From: Candidatus Woesearchaeota archaeon
GTDB lineage: Archaea > Nanobdellota > Nanobdellia > Woesearchaeales > GW2011-AR4
DNA length: 19,126 nucleotides
Assembly (NCBI GenBank): GCA_016185865.1
Contig: JACPMU010000060.1
Coordinates: forward strand, 1 to 19,126
Direction: 5' to 3'
Shown: positions 7,683 to 12,872 of the stretch, piece by piece
How the letters are laid out: every line of letters starts with the position of its first letter
How positions within the stretch are numbered: the stretch's first letter is position 1
Position numbers and translations under genes: made by a program
The notes under the pieces: generated by a model
What the model saw: the letters and a program-made list of their open reading frames with translations, nothing else
Database searches by the model: none
Told to the model about the DNA's origin: nothing

Positions 7683-8324
7683 TTACTTCAAGCCTTTCAA
7701 TATTTCTTTTATCGCTGCAGCCCTGTCTTTTTTGCTGAATATTGAAGTGCCTGCGACAAACACATTTGCGCCTGCTTCGAAGGCAGTCCTTGCAGTCATC
7801 GGGTTTATGCCCCCGTCAACCTCTATGTCAAGTTTTGGCTTAAGCTTTCTCAATTCCCGTACTTTCGGCATCGCTGCCTCTATAAACTTCTGGCCTGCCC
7901 ATCCCGGCTCGACAGTCATCACCAAAACCATGTCGACAATGCCAAGATATTTTTTTATCTTGTCCAATGAAGTGTTTGGCTTTATTGAAATGCCGGCCTT
8001 TATTCCGTTTTTCTTTATGAAACTAATCTGCTTTGAAGGGTCCTTGCAGGCTTCCTCGTGGATTGTTACAGAATAAGCGCCTGCGTCAATAAACCCTTTT
8101 ATATAAGAATTGCCTGGCTCATGAACCATAAGATGCACGTCAAGAGGCACCTTTGTCTTGATTGTTTTGACAAACTCTGCATTGACAGTTATTGGAGGAA
8201 CAAAAATGCCGTCCATGATGTCAACATGTATCAAATCGGCGTATTTTTCAACTTCATTTATCTCTTTATTGACATTTGACAGGTCAGCAGACAAAATTGA
8301 AGGTGCAATCTTTATTTTTGGCAT
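7683..8324 (-). CDS. rpe: Ribulose-phosphate 3-epimerase
   Basis: 213 residues, a full TIM-barrel epimerase that interconverts ribulose 5-phosphate and xylulose 5-phosphate. Visible motifs: IAPSILSADL (6-15, Ser9), HVDIMDG with H33 and D35 (metal ligands), DVHLMV with H64, VDGGIN with D170 (catalytic/metal), and the phosphate-binding VFVAGTSIF near 188-196. The usual NPGFxGQ loop reads VEPGWAGQKF. All metal and acid/base residues are present, so it should be active. It follows the COG1325 gene by 35 bp and precedes the transporter by one base. A carbohydrate enzyme inside a ribosome/transcription cluster is probably a lineage-specific addition. Confidence 0.94.
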   Translation of the reverse strand: MPKIKIAPSILSADLSNVNKEINEVEKYADLIHVDIMDGIFVPPITVNAEFVKTIKTKVPLDVHLMVHEPGNSYIKGFIDAGAYSVTIHEEACKDPSKQISFIKKNGIKAGISIKPNTSLDKIKKYLGIVDMVLVMTVEPGWAGQKFIEAAMPKVRELRKLKPKLDIEVDGGINPMTARTAFEAGANVFVAGTSIFSKKDRAAAIKEILKGLK

Positions 8325-8359
8325 TTTAATTCTGAATGTTTGCCAGTTTTTAAGGCTTT

Positions 8360-8815
8360 TTATTTTTCAGAAAACAGGCTTCTTACAATGCTTAAAGCTA
8401 TTTCCCTTTTCTTCGGAAAAGCCGCTACGCTTATCCTCAGGTGGAAGCACCTGCCGGAATCTGTCAAAATTAGTTTATTTTCATTAATCCACAAGTCCTT
8501 GTCAAACCTGAGGAAAAAATCAAGGTTTTTGTCCAGCCTTGACTCAACTTGCTGCAGTATGGTGTTTTTTTGAGTTTCATCCAGATTTTTTAATAGATTA
8601 TTTAAAAATTGTTTTATCAAATTTGCTTTTGTCAATGTGGCTTCAAATATCTTAATTTTGCTTTCATTAAATCCATGGGCATTTGTCTTTCTAAAGGCAA
8701 TTTTATTGTCTTCAAGATTAAAGGGAAAAAACATCAAGAAAGCGTCTAAAACATCCTGGCTGATTTCATTTTCATAAGAAAAAACTGTCAGTTTTATCAG
8801 ATGAGCATATTTCAT
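8360..8815 (-). CDS. COG1325-type predicted RNA-binding protein
   Basis: 151 residues. The C-terminal half carries the pattern I associate with archaeal COG1325 proteins: FFLRFDKDLWINENKLILTD followed by FHLRISVAAFPKKREIALS (about 97-144). This family is predicted to bind RNA and is often encoded with exosome, L37Ae, RpoP and prefoldin genes, as here. No enzyme motif is visible. ATG 8815 lies five bases after the UPF0147 stop, so it is in the same operon. The assignment rests on motif memory plus gene order. Confidence 0.7.
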   Translation of the reverse strand: MKYAHLIKLTVFSYENEISQDVLDAFLMFFPFNLEDNKIAFRKTNAHGFNESKIKIFEATLTKANLIKQFLNNLLKNLDETQKNTILQQVESRLDKNLDFFLRFDKDLWINENKLILTDSGRCFHLRISVAAFPKKREIALSIVRSLFSEK

Positions 8816-8820
8816 TTAAT

Positions 8821-9078
8821 TCATAATTTCTCAAGCATGCTCATGACATTCCATATCTGCGTCCTTGTATAGGGCTGCAGGTTGACGTCATTCGCAATCT
8901 GATCCAGTTCATTCAGAGCCTTGTTGACTTTTATTGGCAGTTCCGTGTCTTCTTTTAAAGTGCTGACAACAGACTCTATTCTTGTCCTGACATTTCTTGG
9001 AACAGTGGAATCTTCCTTGACTTCGCTAAGGCTGCTTACAACAGCATCCAGCTGGGTTATTTGCTCTGCCATTTTCAT
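8821..9078 (-). CDS. UPF0147 family protein
   Basis: 85 residues, all helical and hydrophilic. The pattern DxTVPRNVRxxIE, then LKEDTELPIKVNKALNELDQI and a C-terminal PYTRTQIWNVMSMLE is characteristic of the archaeal UPF0147 family, whose function is unknown. The start ATG 9078 is one base after the prefoldin stop; a second ATG at 9072 is also possible. Tight spacing puts it in the prefoldin/L37Ae operon, and its conserved presence there suggests a link to translation or protein folding. Confidence 0.85.
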   Translation of the reverse strand: MKMAEQITQLDAVVSSLSEVKEDSTVPRNVRTRIESVVSTLKEDTELPIKVNKALNELDQIANDVNLQPYTRTQIWNVMSMLEKL

Positions 9079-9079
9079 G

Positions 9080-9415
9080 CTAATCTTCCTTTTTTATTTT
9101 AGTCAGAATTTCAGACTGCAATTTTGAGGCCTTTTCCCTTACTTGGGATTCCTGCTTTTCCATTGTCTTTATCCTCAGCTCGAGCATCTCCTTCTTTGAC
9201 TGCAATTCTGTTTTCAGTTCATTCTTATCAGTCTCGACCATTATGTTGCCTATGATTTTATACGCTTTCTCTGTATTTTCAATCTCGTTCAGTGCAGATT
9301 CAGTCTCGACAAGCTGCACCTGGAACTGCTGCCTCTGACCAAGAAAGCTCTGAAGGCTCTGCTCAAACATCTGCAATTGCCCTATCTTCTGCTCTGTCTC
9401 CTTTGAAACTTCCAT
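9080..9415 (-). CDS. pfdB: Prefoldin beta subunit
   Basis: 111 residues with long coiled-coil helices at both ends and a short beta segment between them (EKAYKIIGNIMVETD, about 49-63), which is the beta-class prefoldin layout. Family: with the alpha subunit it forms a hexameric jellyfish-like chaperone that passes unfolded protein to the thermosome. Two bases separate it from the rpoP stop. In many archaea the beta subunit is next to L37Ae and RpoP, as it is here. The alpha subunit is not in this window. Confidence 0.93.
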   Translation of the reverse strand: MEVSKETEQKIGQLQMFEQSLQSFLGQRQQFQVQLVETESALNEIENTEKAYKIIGNIMVETDKNELKTELQSKKEMLELRIKTMEKQESQVREKASKLQSEILTKIKKED

Positions 9416-9416
9416 C

Positions 9417-9554
9417 TTACCTTGCTTTCACTTCTGTGTTTACGCTTCTTGGCTTGAAAAGTATCTTGCTGCCGCAATACGGGCACCTAATCCTTTTTCT
9501 TAAATAGTCCGTTGCAACCTTCTTGTTGCAGTCAAAGCACTTGTACTCTGCCAT
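9417..9554 (-). CDS. rpoP: RNA polymerase subunit P (Rpo12)
   Basis: A 45-residue reading frame, MAEYKCFDCNKK at the start, with a zinc ribbon made by C6/C9 and C24/C27 (RCPYCGSKILF). The tail FKPRSVNTEVKAR matches archaeal RpoP, the homologue of eukaryotic Rpb12. It is a small zinc-binding subunit of RNA polymerase near subunits D and B. It lies between L37Ae and prefoldin beta, the usual archaeal order. A GGTGA ribosome site (9563-9567) stands eight bases before ATG 9554; that site lies inside one arm of an alternative-pairing region (see the separate entry). Confidence 0.93.
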   Translation of the reverse strand: MAEYKCFDCNKKVATDYLRKRIRCPYCGSKILFKPRSVNTEVKAR

Positions 9555-9555
9555 G

Positions 9556-9648
9556 TCAAAAATCACCTTTTTCTTTTATTTGCTCTTCCGCTTTTTGCAT
9601 TGTTCCTCGTGATTTTTGAGCATGCTCAAAAATGCATAGCATTTTTGA
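9556..9648 (-). promoter_or_regulatory. Four-arm alternative-pairing leader of rpoP
   Basis: Between the L37Ae stop (9651) and the rpoP ATG lie four complementary arms. On the plus strand: A = GCATTTTTGA (9639-9648), B = TCAAAAATGC (9626-9635), C = GTGATTTTTGA (9609-9619, continuing GCA to 9622), D = TCAAAAATCAC (9556-9566). A pairs with B (10 bp, 3-nt loop); B pairs with C (the palindrome 9612-9633); C pairs with D (11 bp). C-D covers the rpoP ribosome site and stops one base before its ATG. A-B plus C-D excludes B-C, so the message can fold in two ways with the start hidden or free. Function is inferred. Confidence 0.55.
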
Positions 9649-9650
9649 CA

Positions 9651-9953
9651 TTACGCCTCTTCTGAAGCCTCTTCAATCTCTTCCTTTATGATTTCAGGCT
9701 CTTCCTGCATAACCTGAGCTTCTTTTGTTGTTATCTTCTTTGCAATAGAGTAAGCTTTGCCTGTGAATTTGGCATTGCATTTTTTGCAGCTCCATATCCC
9801 AACAGCAATCCTCTTTACAGCTGTCTTGCTGCAGTAAGGGCACTTATGCAGCTTCCTCTGCTCAGTTTCTATCTTAGAAAATTTTACCTTGAGCTTTCTT
9901 CCGTACCTTGCCCCAAATCTCTTGACAGAGCCTAGATTTTCTTCTGTTTTCAT
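9651..9953 (-). CDS. rpl37ae: 50S ribosomal protein L37Ae
   Basis: 100 residues from ATG 9953. A longer frame starts at a TTG (9971), but that start touches the tRNA-Pro 3' end, and the family begins near KRFGARYGRKLK. The zinc ribbon CPYC ... WSCKKCNAKFTGKAY is intact, and GKAY is the family's usual end of the core. It is longer than typical L37Ae, with an acidic C-terminal tail (about 75-100, EEPEIIKEEIEEASEEA). It binds the large ribosomal subunit rRNA. No TATA box of its own is seen in the 19 bases between it and the tRNA, so it is probably transcribed with the tRNA. Confidence 0.93.
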   Translation of the reverse strand: MKTEENLGSVKRFGARYGRKLKVKFSKIETEQRKLHKCPYCSKTAVKRIAVGIWSCKKCNAKFTGKAYSIAKKITTKEAQVMQEEPEIIKEEIEEASEEA

Positions 9954-9958
9954 TTTTA

Positions 9959-9971
9959 TTGAGCAACTCAA
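9959..9971 (-). promoter_or_regulatory. Small hairpin in L37Ae leader
   Basis: TTGAG-CAA-CTCAA forms a 5-bp hairpin between the tRNA discriminator base (9973) and the L37Ae ATG. It may help tRNA 3' end processing or simply be the leader left after that cleavage. Short and AT-rich, so chance is possible. Confidence 0.3.
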
Positions 9972-9972
9972 A

Positions 9973-10068
9973 TGGGGCTGCCCGGATTTTCATAACCTCA
10001 TGGTTTTTTGAACCGGGGTCTTCTGGTCCCAAACCAGAAAGGATGTGTCCAAGCTACCCCACAGCCCC
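9973..10068 (-). tRNA. tRNA-Pro(UGG) with a 20-nt T-loop intron
   Basis: Read on the minus strand, the acceptor GGGGCTG (10068-10062) pairs perfectly with CAGCCCC (9980-9974), with discriminator A at 9973 and no encoded CCA. D-arm GGGTAGCTTGGA fits archaeal tRNA-Pro. The anticodon stem TCTGG/CCAGA (10038-10034, 10026-10022) encloses TTTGGGA with anticodon TGG at 10031-10029. T-stem CCCGG (10017-10013) pairs with CCGGG (9985-9981), but the T-loop is 27 nt instead of 7. Removing 20 nt (10006-9987) restores TTCAAAT exactly. The mature length would be 76 nt. It lies 19 bp upstream of L37Ae in the same direction. Confidence 0.92.
9987..10006 (-). other. Noncanonical tRNA intron at position 59/60
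   Basis: TTCA of the T-loop (10012-10009) pairs with intron TGAA (9992-9989) as a 4-bp central helix. Three-base bulges AAA (10008-10006) and AAT (9988-9986) flank it, and the T-stem is the outer helix. An inner hairpin AACC-ATGA-GGTT (10005-9994) completes a bulge-helix-bulge, with one extra unpaired A at 9993. Cutting after the second base of each bulge gives the 20-nt intron and a standard T-loop. Confidence 0.8.
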
Positions 10069-10188
10069 GCTATGGTAGCTGTTTAGCCACTTCTATTAGG
10101 TTTAACAGCCTCTTTTTAAATTTATCGTTAGGAGCTTTTTATCAATTATCAATAACTTATATAAACTAATTATATTTTTAATGAATAT
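10069..10188. promoter_or_regulatory. Divergent promoters for the tRNA-Pro/L37Ae unit and aRF1
   Basis: For the plus-strand aRF1 gene, TTATATAAA (10157-10165) is centred about 28 bp before ATG 10189, which predicts a leaderless message. For the minus strand, AAATTTAAAAAG (about 10114-10125) could be the TATA box for the tRNA and the operon behind it, with a short 5' trailer before tRNA position 1. No other gene or repeat is seen in these 120 bp. Confidence 0.5.
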
Positions 10189-11289
10189 ATGGCATTGACA
10201 GAAGCCCAAAGGTTTCATTTAAAGAAATTCATCAAGGAACTGGAAAATTTCAGGGGCAGGCATACAGAATTAGTTAGTGTGTACATTCCGCAGGATTACG
10301 ACTTAAACAAGATAATCAACCATCTGGCTCAGGAGCAGGGAACGGCATCCAACATAAAGTCCGCTTCCACAAGAAAAAATGTGACAGATGCCCTGGAAAG
10401 GATGATCCAGCACCTTAAATTATTCAAAAAAACTCCTGCAAACGGGCTTGTGGTGTTCTCAGGCAATGTGGCTGAAAGGGAAGGCCAGCAGGATTTCAAG
10501 GTGTGGAGCATAGAGCCTCCTGTTCCGTTAAAAACCCGCATTTACAGGTGTGACAAGGAGTTTGTCCTTGACATTTTAAGAGACATGCTCGAAGTAAAAG
10601 ATGTCTTTGGGCTTGTTGTGATGGACAGAAGAGACGCAAATATTGCATTATTGAAGGGAAAAACAATCGTTCCATTGGTAAAAACACATTCTGAAGTGCC
10701 TGGAAAATTCAAGGCAGGAGGACAATCAGCTGCCCGTTTTAGCCGCCTAATAGAAGGCGCTGCAAAAGACCATTACAAGAAAGTTGCAGAATACATGAAG
10801 GAAACATTCCTCAATATGGAAGGATTGAAAGGCATCATTGTAGGAGGGCCTGGGCCTACAAAATATGACCTTGTTGAGGGCGACTTCATAACAAATGAGG
10901 TAAAGAAAAAGATAATAGCGATAAAGGACTTGAGTTACACTGGAGAATTTGGGCTGGAAGAATTGCTTGAAAAGAGCCTGGATGTCCTTGCCCAGGAAGA
11001 TGTGTCTGACGAGAAAAAAATTGTTGGCAGATTTCTTGAGATGCTTGCCACAAAGCAGAACATGGTTTCTTATGGTGAAAACGAAGTTATGAAAAAAGTG
11101 AAAATGGGCGTTGTTGATATTGTGCTGTTATCAGAAGACTTGAGCGACGAGAAAATCGAGGAATTTGAAAAGGCAGCGCAGCCAGTCGGCACAAATATAA
11201 GAATTATTTCAACCCAAACAAGGGAAGGGGTTCAGCTTAGGGACTTGGGAAAGGCTGCTGCTATTTTAAGGTATGAGGTGCATGAATAA
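10189..11289 (+). CDS. prf1: Peptide chain release factor aRF1
   Basis: 366 residues. It recognises all three stop codons and triggers peptide release on the archaeal ribosome. Key motifs are intact: NIKS (55-58, in GTASNIKSAS), the YxCxxxF motif YRCDKEF (119-125), and the catalytic GGQ (177-179, in KFKAGGQSAARFSR). The C-terminal domain VDIVLLSEDL ... QLRDLGKAAAILRYEV is typical. At 366 residues it is shorter than many archaeal aRF1 proteins (about 410), the loss probably falling in the C-terminal domain. A TATA box 28 bp before the ATG suggests leaderless translation. The metalloprotease gene starts three bases after its stop. Confidence 0.96.
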   Translation: MALTEAQRFHLKKFIKELENFRGRHTELVSVYIPQDYDLNKIINHLAQEQGTASNIKSASTRKNVTDALERMIQHLKLFKKTPANGLVVFSGNVAEREGQQDFKVWSIEPPVPLKTRIYRCDKEFVLDILRDMLEVKDVFGLVVMDRRDANIALLKGKTIVPLVKTHSEVPGKFKAGGQSAARFSRLIEGAAKDHYKKVAEYMKETFLNMEGLKGIIVGGPGPTKYDLVEGDFITNEVKKKIIAIKDLSYTGEFGLEELLEKSLDVLAQEDVSDEKKIVGRFLEMLATKQNMVSYGENEVMKKVKMGVVDIVLLSEDLSDEKIEEFEKAAQPVGTNIRIISTQTREGVQLRDLGKAAAILRYEVHE

Positions 11290-11291
11290 AA

Positions 11292-11963
11292 ATGTCAGAG
11301 CTGATAAAAGAGGCATTTAGGCAGCTTTATCCTGAAAAAGAAATTATATACAATTTCTCCTTGAAGTACTCAAGAAGATTCAATTCTTACAATGCAAATG
11401 TAAAATTATACGGAAATAACCTGATTTTTAATTTAAGCAAAGAATGGAAAAAAATAAGCAAAGAAATTCAGATTGGGCTGGTGCAGGAATTATTAATTAA
11501 AATTTTAAAGAATAAAAAGAATAAAACAATGAGCATGGAATTGTACAACCTCTTTATGAAAAATATTCATCTGGCTGTTCCAAAGACAAAAACAGACATA
11601 ATTCTTGAAGAATCCTTTGACAGAGTCAATGATGCTTATTTTAACGGCATGCTTGACAAATGCAATCTGCAGTGGGGAAATGAGGCAGTAAGCAAGCTTG
11701 GCTCTTATGAATATGGAAATGATACAATAACAATAAGCGCCATTTTCAAAAATGAAAACCCGGAATTTTTGGATTATGTCATGTATCATGAGATGCTCCA
11801 CAAAAAATTCAAGTTCCAGAACAAGAATGGAAGGAATCTGCACCACAGCAGCGAGTTCAAAAGAATGGAAGCAAAATTTCAAAACAGGGATTTGATTGAA
11901 AAGGAAATATCAAAGCTGGCAAGAAAGCATAAGGTTGGGATAAGGGCAATTTTGTCATTTTAA
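11292..11963 (+). CDS. SprT-like zinc metalloprotease domain protein
   Basis: 223 residues. The C-terminal half holds LGSYEYGNDTITIS (136-149), then YHEMLHKKF with HExxH at 166-170, and a downstream HHSSEF (184-189) giving the third zinc ligand. This order matches SprT/Spartan-like or WSS1-like minimal gluzincin proteases, which in eukaryotes remove DNA-protein crosslinks. The N-terminal 100 residues (basic, helical) are not recognised. The gene follows aRF1 by two bases and must share its transcript. Whether it acts on DNA-bound proteins or on translation products is not visible. Confidence 0.75.
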   Translation: MSELIKEAFRQLYPEKEIIYNFSLKYSRRFNSYNANVKLYGNNLIFNLSKEWKKISKEIQIGLVQELLIKILKNKKNKTMSMELYNLFMKNIHLAVPKTKTDIILEESFDRVNDAYFNGMLDKCNLQWGNEAVSKLGSYEYGNDTITISAIFKNENPEFLDYVMYHEMLHKKFKFQNKNGRNLHHSSEFKRMEAKFQNRDLIEKEISKLARKHKVGIRAILSF

Positions 11964-11977
11964 TTAAAAAAGTTTAA

Positions 11978-12021
11978 ATACGTATCAAATAAACCTAAAA
12001 TACGTATCAAATAAACCTAAA
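11978..12021 (+). repeat. Perfect 2 x 22-bp tandem repeat in the histone promoter
   Basis: The 22-base unit starting ATACGTATCAAATAAACCTA occurs at 11978-11999 and again, identical and adjacent, at 12000-12021. The first copy's left edge overlaps a TATA box TTTAAATA (11973-11980); the second copy's left edge gives CTAAAATA (11995-12002), a weaker box. The duplication moves the first TATA box to 58 bp before the histone ATG. Confidence 0.9.
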
Positions 12022-12023
12022 AC

Positions 12024-12030
12024 AAGGTGG
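12024..12030 (+). promoter_or_regulatory. Ribosome site of the histone gene
   Basis: AAGGTGG stands four bases before ATG 12035. The same AAGGTGG appears before eIF5A (12301-12307, four bases before ATG 12312). These two highly expressed genes have leaders, unlike the apparently leaderless genes nearby. Confidence 0.6.
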
Positions 12031-12034
12031 TTAA

Positions 12035-12244
12035 ATGAGCGACAAGTTTCTTCCATTGGCAGCCATGGAAAAGATACTCAAGCAGGGAGGCGCTGAAAGG
12101 GTTTCTGACAAGGCAAAAGTGGCTTTGAAGAATGCAATTGAGGAAATAGCTAATGAGATTGCCTCAAAATCAATAAAGCTTGCTGTGCATGCAGGAAGAA
12201 AGACGGTTAAGTCAGAGGATATAAAATTGGCTGTGAAAGAATAA
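12035..12244 (+). CDS. Archaeal histone
   Basis: 69 residues, one histone fold and no tails. LPLAAMEKILKQGGAERVS (6-24) forms the first helix and loop, KVALKNAIEEIANEIASKSI the long central helix, and AGRKTVKSEDIKLAVKE the last helix with the conserved RKT-xx-DI pattern. Family: dimerises and wraps DNA into extendable nucleoprotein particles. It has its own promoter, carrying a 22-bp tandem duplication, and a GGTGG ribosome site. It precedes eIF5A in the same direction, but eIF5A has a separate TATA box. Confidence 0.97.
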   Translation: MSDKFLPLAAMEKILKQGGAERVSDKAKVALKNAIEEIANEIASKSIKLAVHAGRKTVKSEDIKLAVKE

Positions 12245-12256
12245 TTCTTTAAGCAC

Positions 12257-12307
12257 AATATTTATAAATTACTTGCTTATCCGATTTAATCTTAATCTAA
12301 AAGGTGG
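12257..12307 (+). promoter_or_regulatory. Promoter and ribosome site of the eIF5A operon
   Basis: AATATTTATAAATTA (12257-12271) is a good TATA box. A start near 12290 would give a leader of about 20 bases with AAGGTGG (12301-12307) before ATG 12312. The box lies 13 bp after the histone stop, so the eIF5A-L40e-protease unit can be made independently. Confidence 0.6.
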
Positions 12308-12311
12308 GTTA

Positions 12312-12710
12312 ATGTCAACAAAGAGCATAACAGCCAACAATGTGCAAAAAGGGACTTCTATAATTCTGGAAGGGGCTGCATGCAGGGTTGTTGATGTTGA
12401 AATCTCAAAGCCCGGCAAGCATGGTCATTCAAAAGTGAGGATTTCGGCTGTTGGGCTGATAGATGAAAAAAAGAGGATAGTTGTGATGCCTGGCCATGAC
12501 AACATTGAAGTTCCCATCATAGAGAAAAGAAACGCGCAGGTTTTGAGCATACACGGGGACTCTGCAAATGTAATGGACTCTGAAACCTATGAGACATTTG
12601 ACCTGAAAGTTCCAGACGAATTCAAAGGCCAGGTTGTTGAAGGTGCTTCTGTGCTTTACTGGACAATATTGGATAACAAGATTATAAAACAGGTTAAGGG
12701 TGCTGACTGA
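12312..12710 (+). CDS. eif5a: Translation factor aIF5A (hypusine-containing)
   Basis: 132 residues from ATG 12312. An earlier in-frame ATG (12273) would add 13 unlike residues and lies upstream of the ribosome site AAGGTGG, so it was rejected. The hypusination loop KPGKHGHSKV is present, with the modified lysine expected at K36. The N-terminal SH3-like domain is followed by an OB-fold half (VVMPGHDNIEVPIIEKRNAQ to YWTILDNKIIKQ). It relieves ribosome stalling at difficult peptide bonds once modified by deoxyhypusine synthase. Its stop overlaps the next ATG by one base (TGATG), indicating coupled translation. Confidence 0.96.
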   Translation: MSTKSITANNVQKGTSIILEGAACRVVDVEISKPGKHGHSKVRISAVGLIDEKKRIVVMPGHDNIEVPIIEKRNAQVLSIHGDSANVMDSETYETFDLKVPDEFKGQVVEGASVLYWTILDNKIIKQVKGAD

Positions 12711-12871
12711 TGGTTAAATTCCATGAAGCTGAGGTAAGAAAATTCAGGAATGTGTTCGTGTGCAGGAAATGCAAGAGCAAGATAAAGAGCCCGAACATGA
12801 AGATAATCCAGGGAAAGGTAAGCTGCAGGAGATGCGGAGGCAAGGCGTTCAAGGCAGTAAGGAAGAAGTAA
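12710..12871 (+). CDS. 50S ribosomal protein L40e-like zinc protein
   Basis: 53 residues beginning MVKFHEAEVRKFRNVFVC. Two cysteine pairs, C18/C21 (CRKC) and C39/C42 (CRRC), make a small zinc ribbon, and the tail KAFKAVRKK is basic. N-terminal FxEAxxR and VFVCRKC with a C-terminal CRRCGGKAF fit archaeal L40e, in the divergent form I expect from DPANN genomes. The start overlaps the aIF5A stop by one base, and the site-2 protease starts one base after its stop. Another small ribosomal zinc protein cannot be fully excluded. Confidence 0.72.
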   Translation: MVKFHEAEVRKFRNVFVCRKCKSKIKSPNMKIIQGKVSCRRCGGKAFKAVRKK

Positions 12872-12872
12872 A

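Noticed and set aside
9612..9633. The 22-bp palindrome taken as a simple terminator after L37Ae
   Set aside because: On the transcribed strand there is no T-run after it, rpoP follows in the usual operon, and the palindrome is only one of several exclusive pairings.
9954..9971. Longer L37Ae starting at TTG 9971
   Set aside because: The extra codons lie in the leader next to the tRNA end, do not match the family, and the ATG at 9953 fits the usual L37Ae start.
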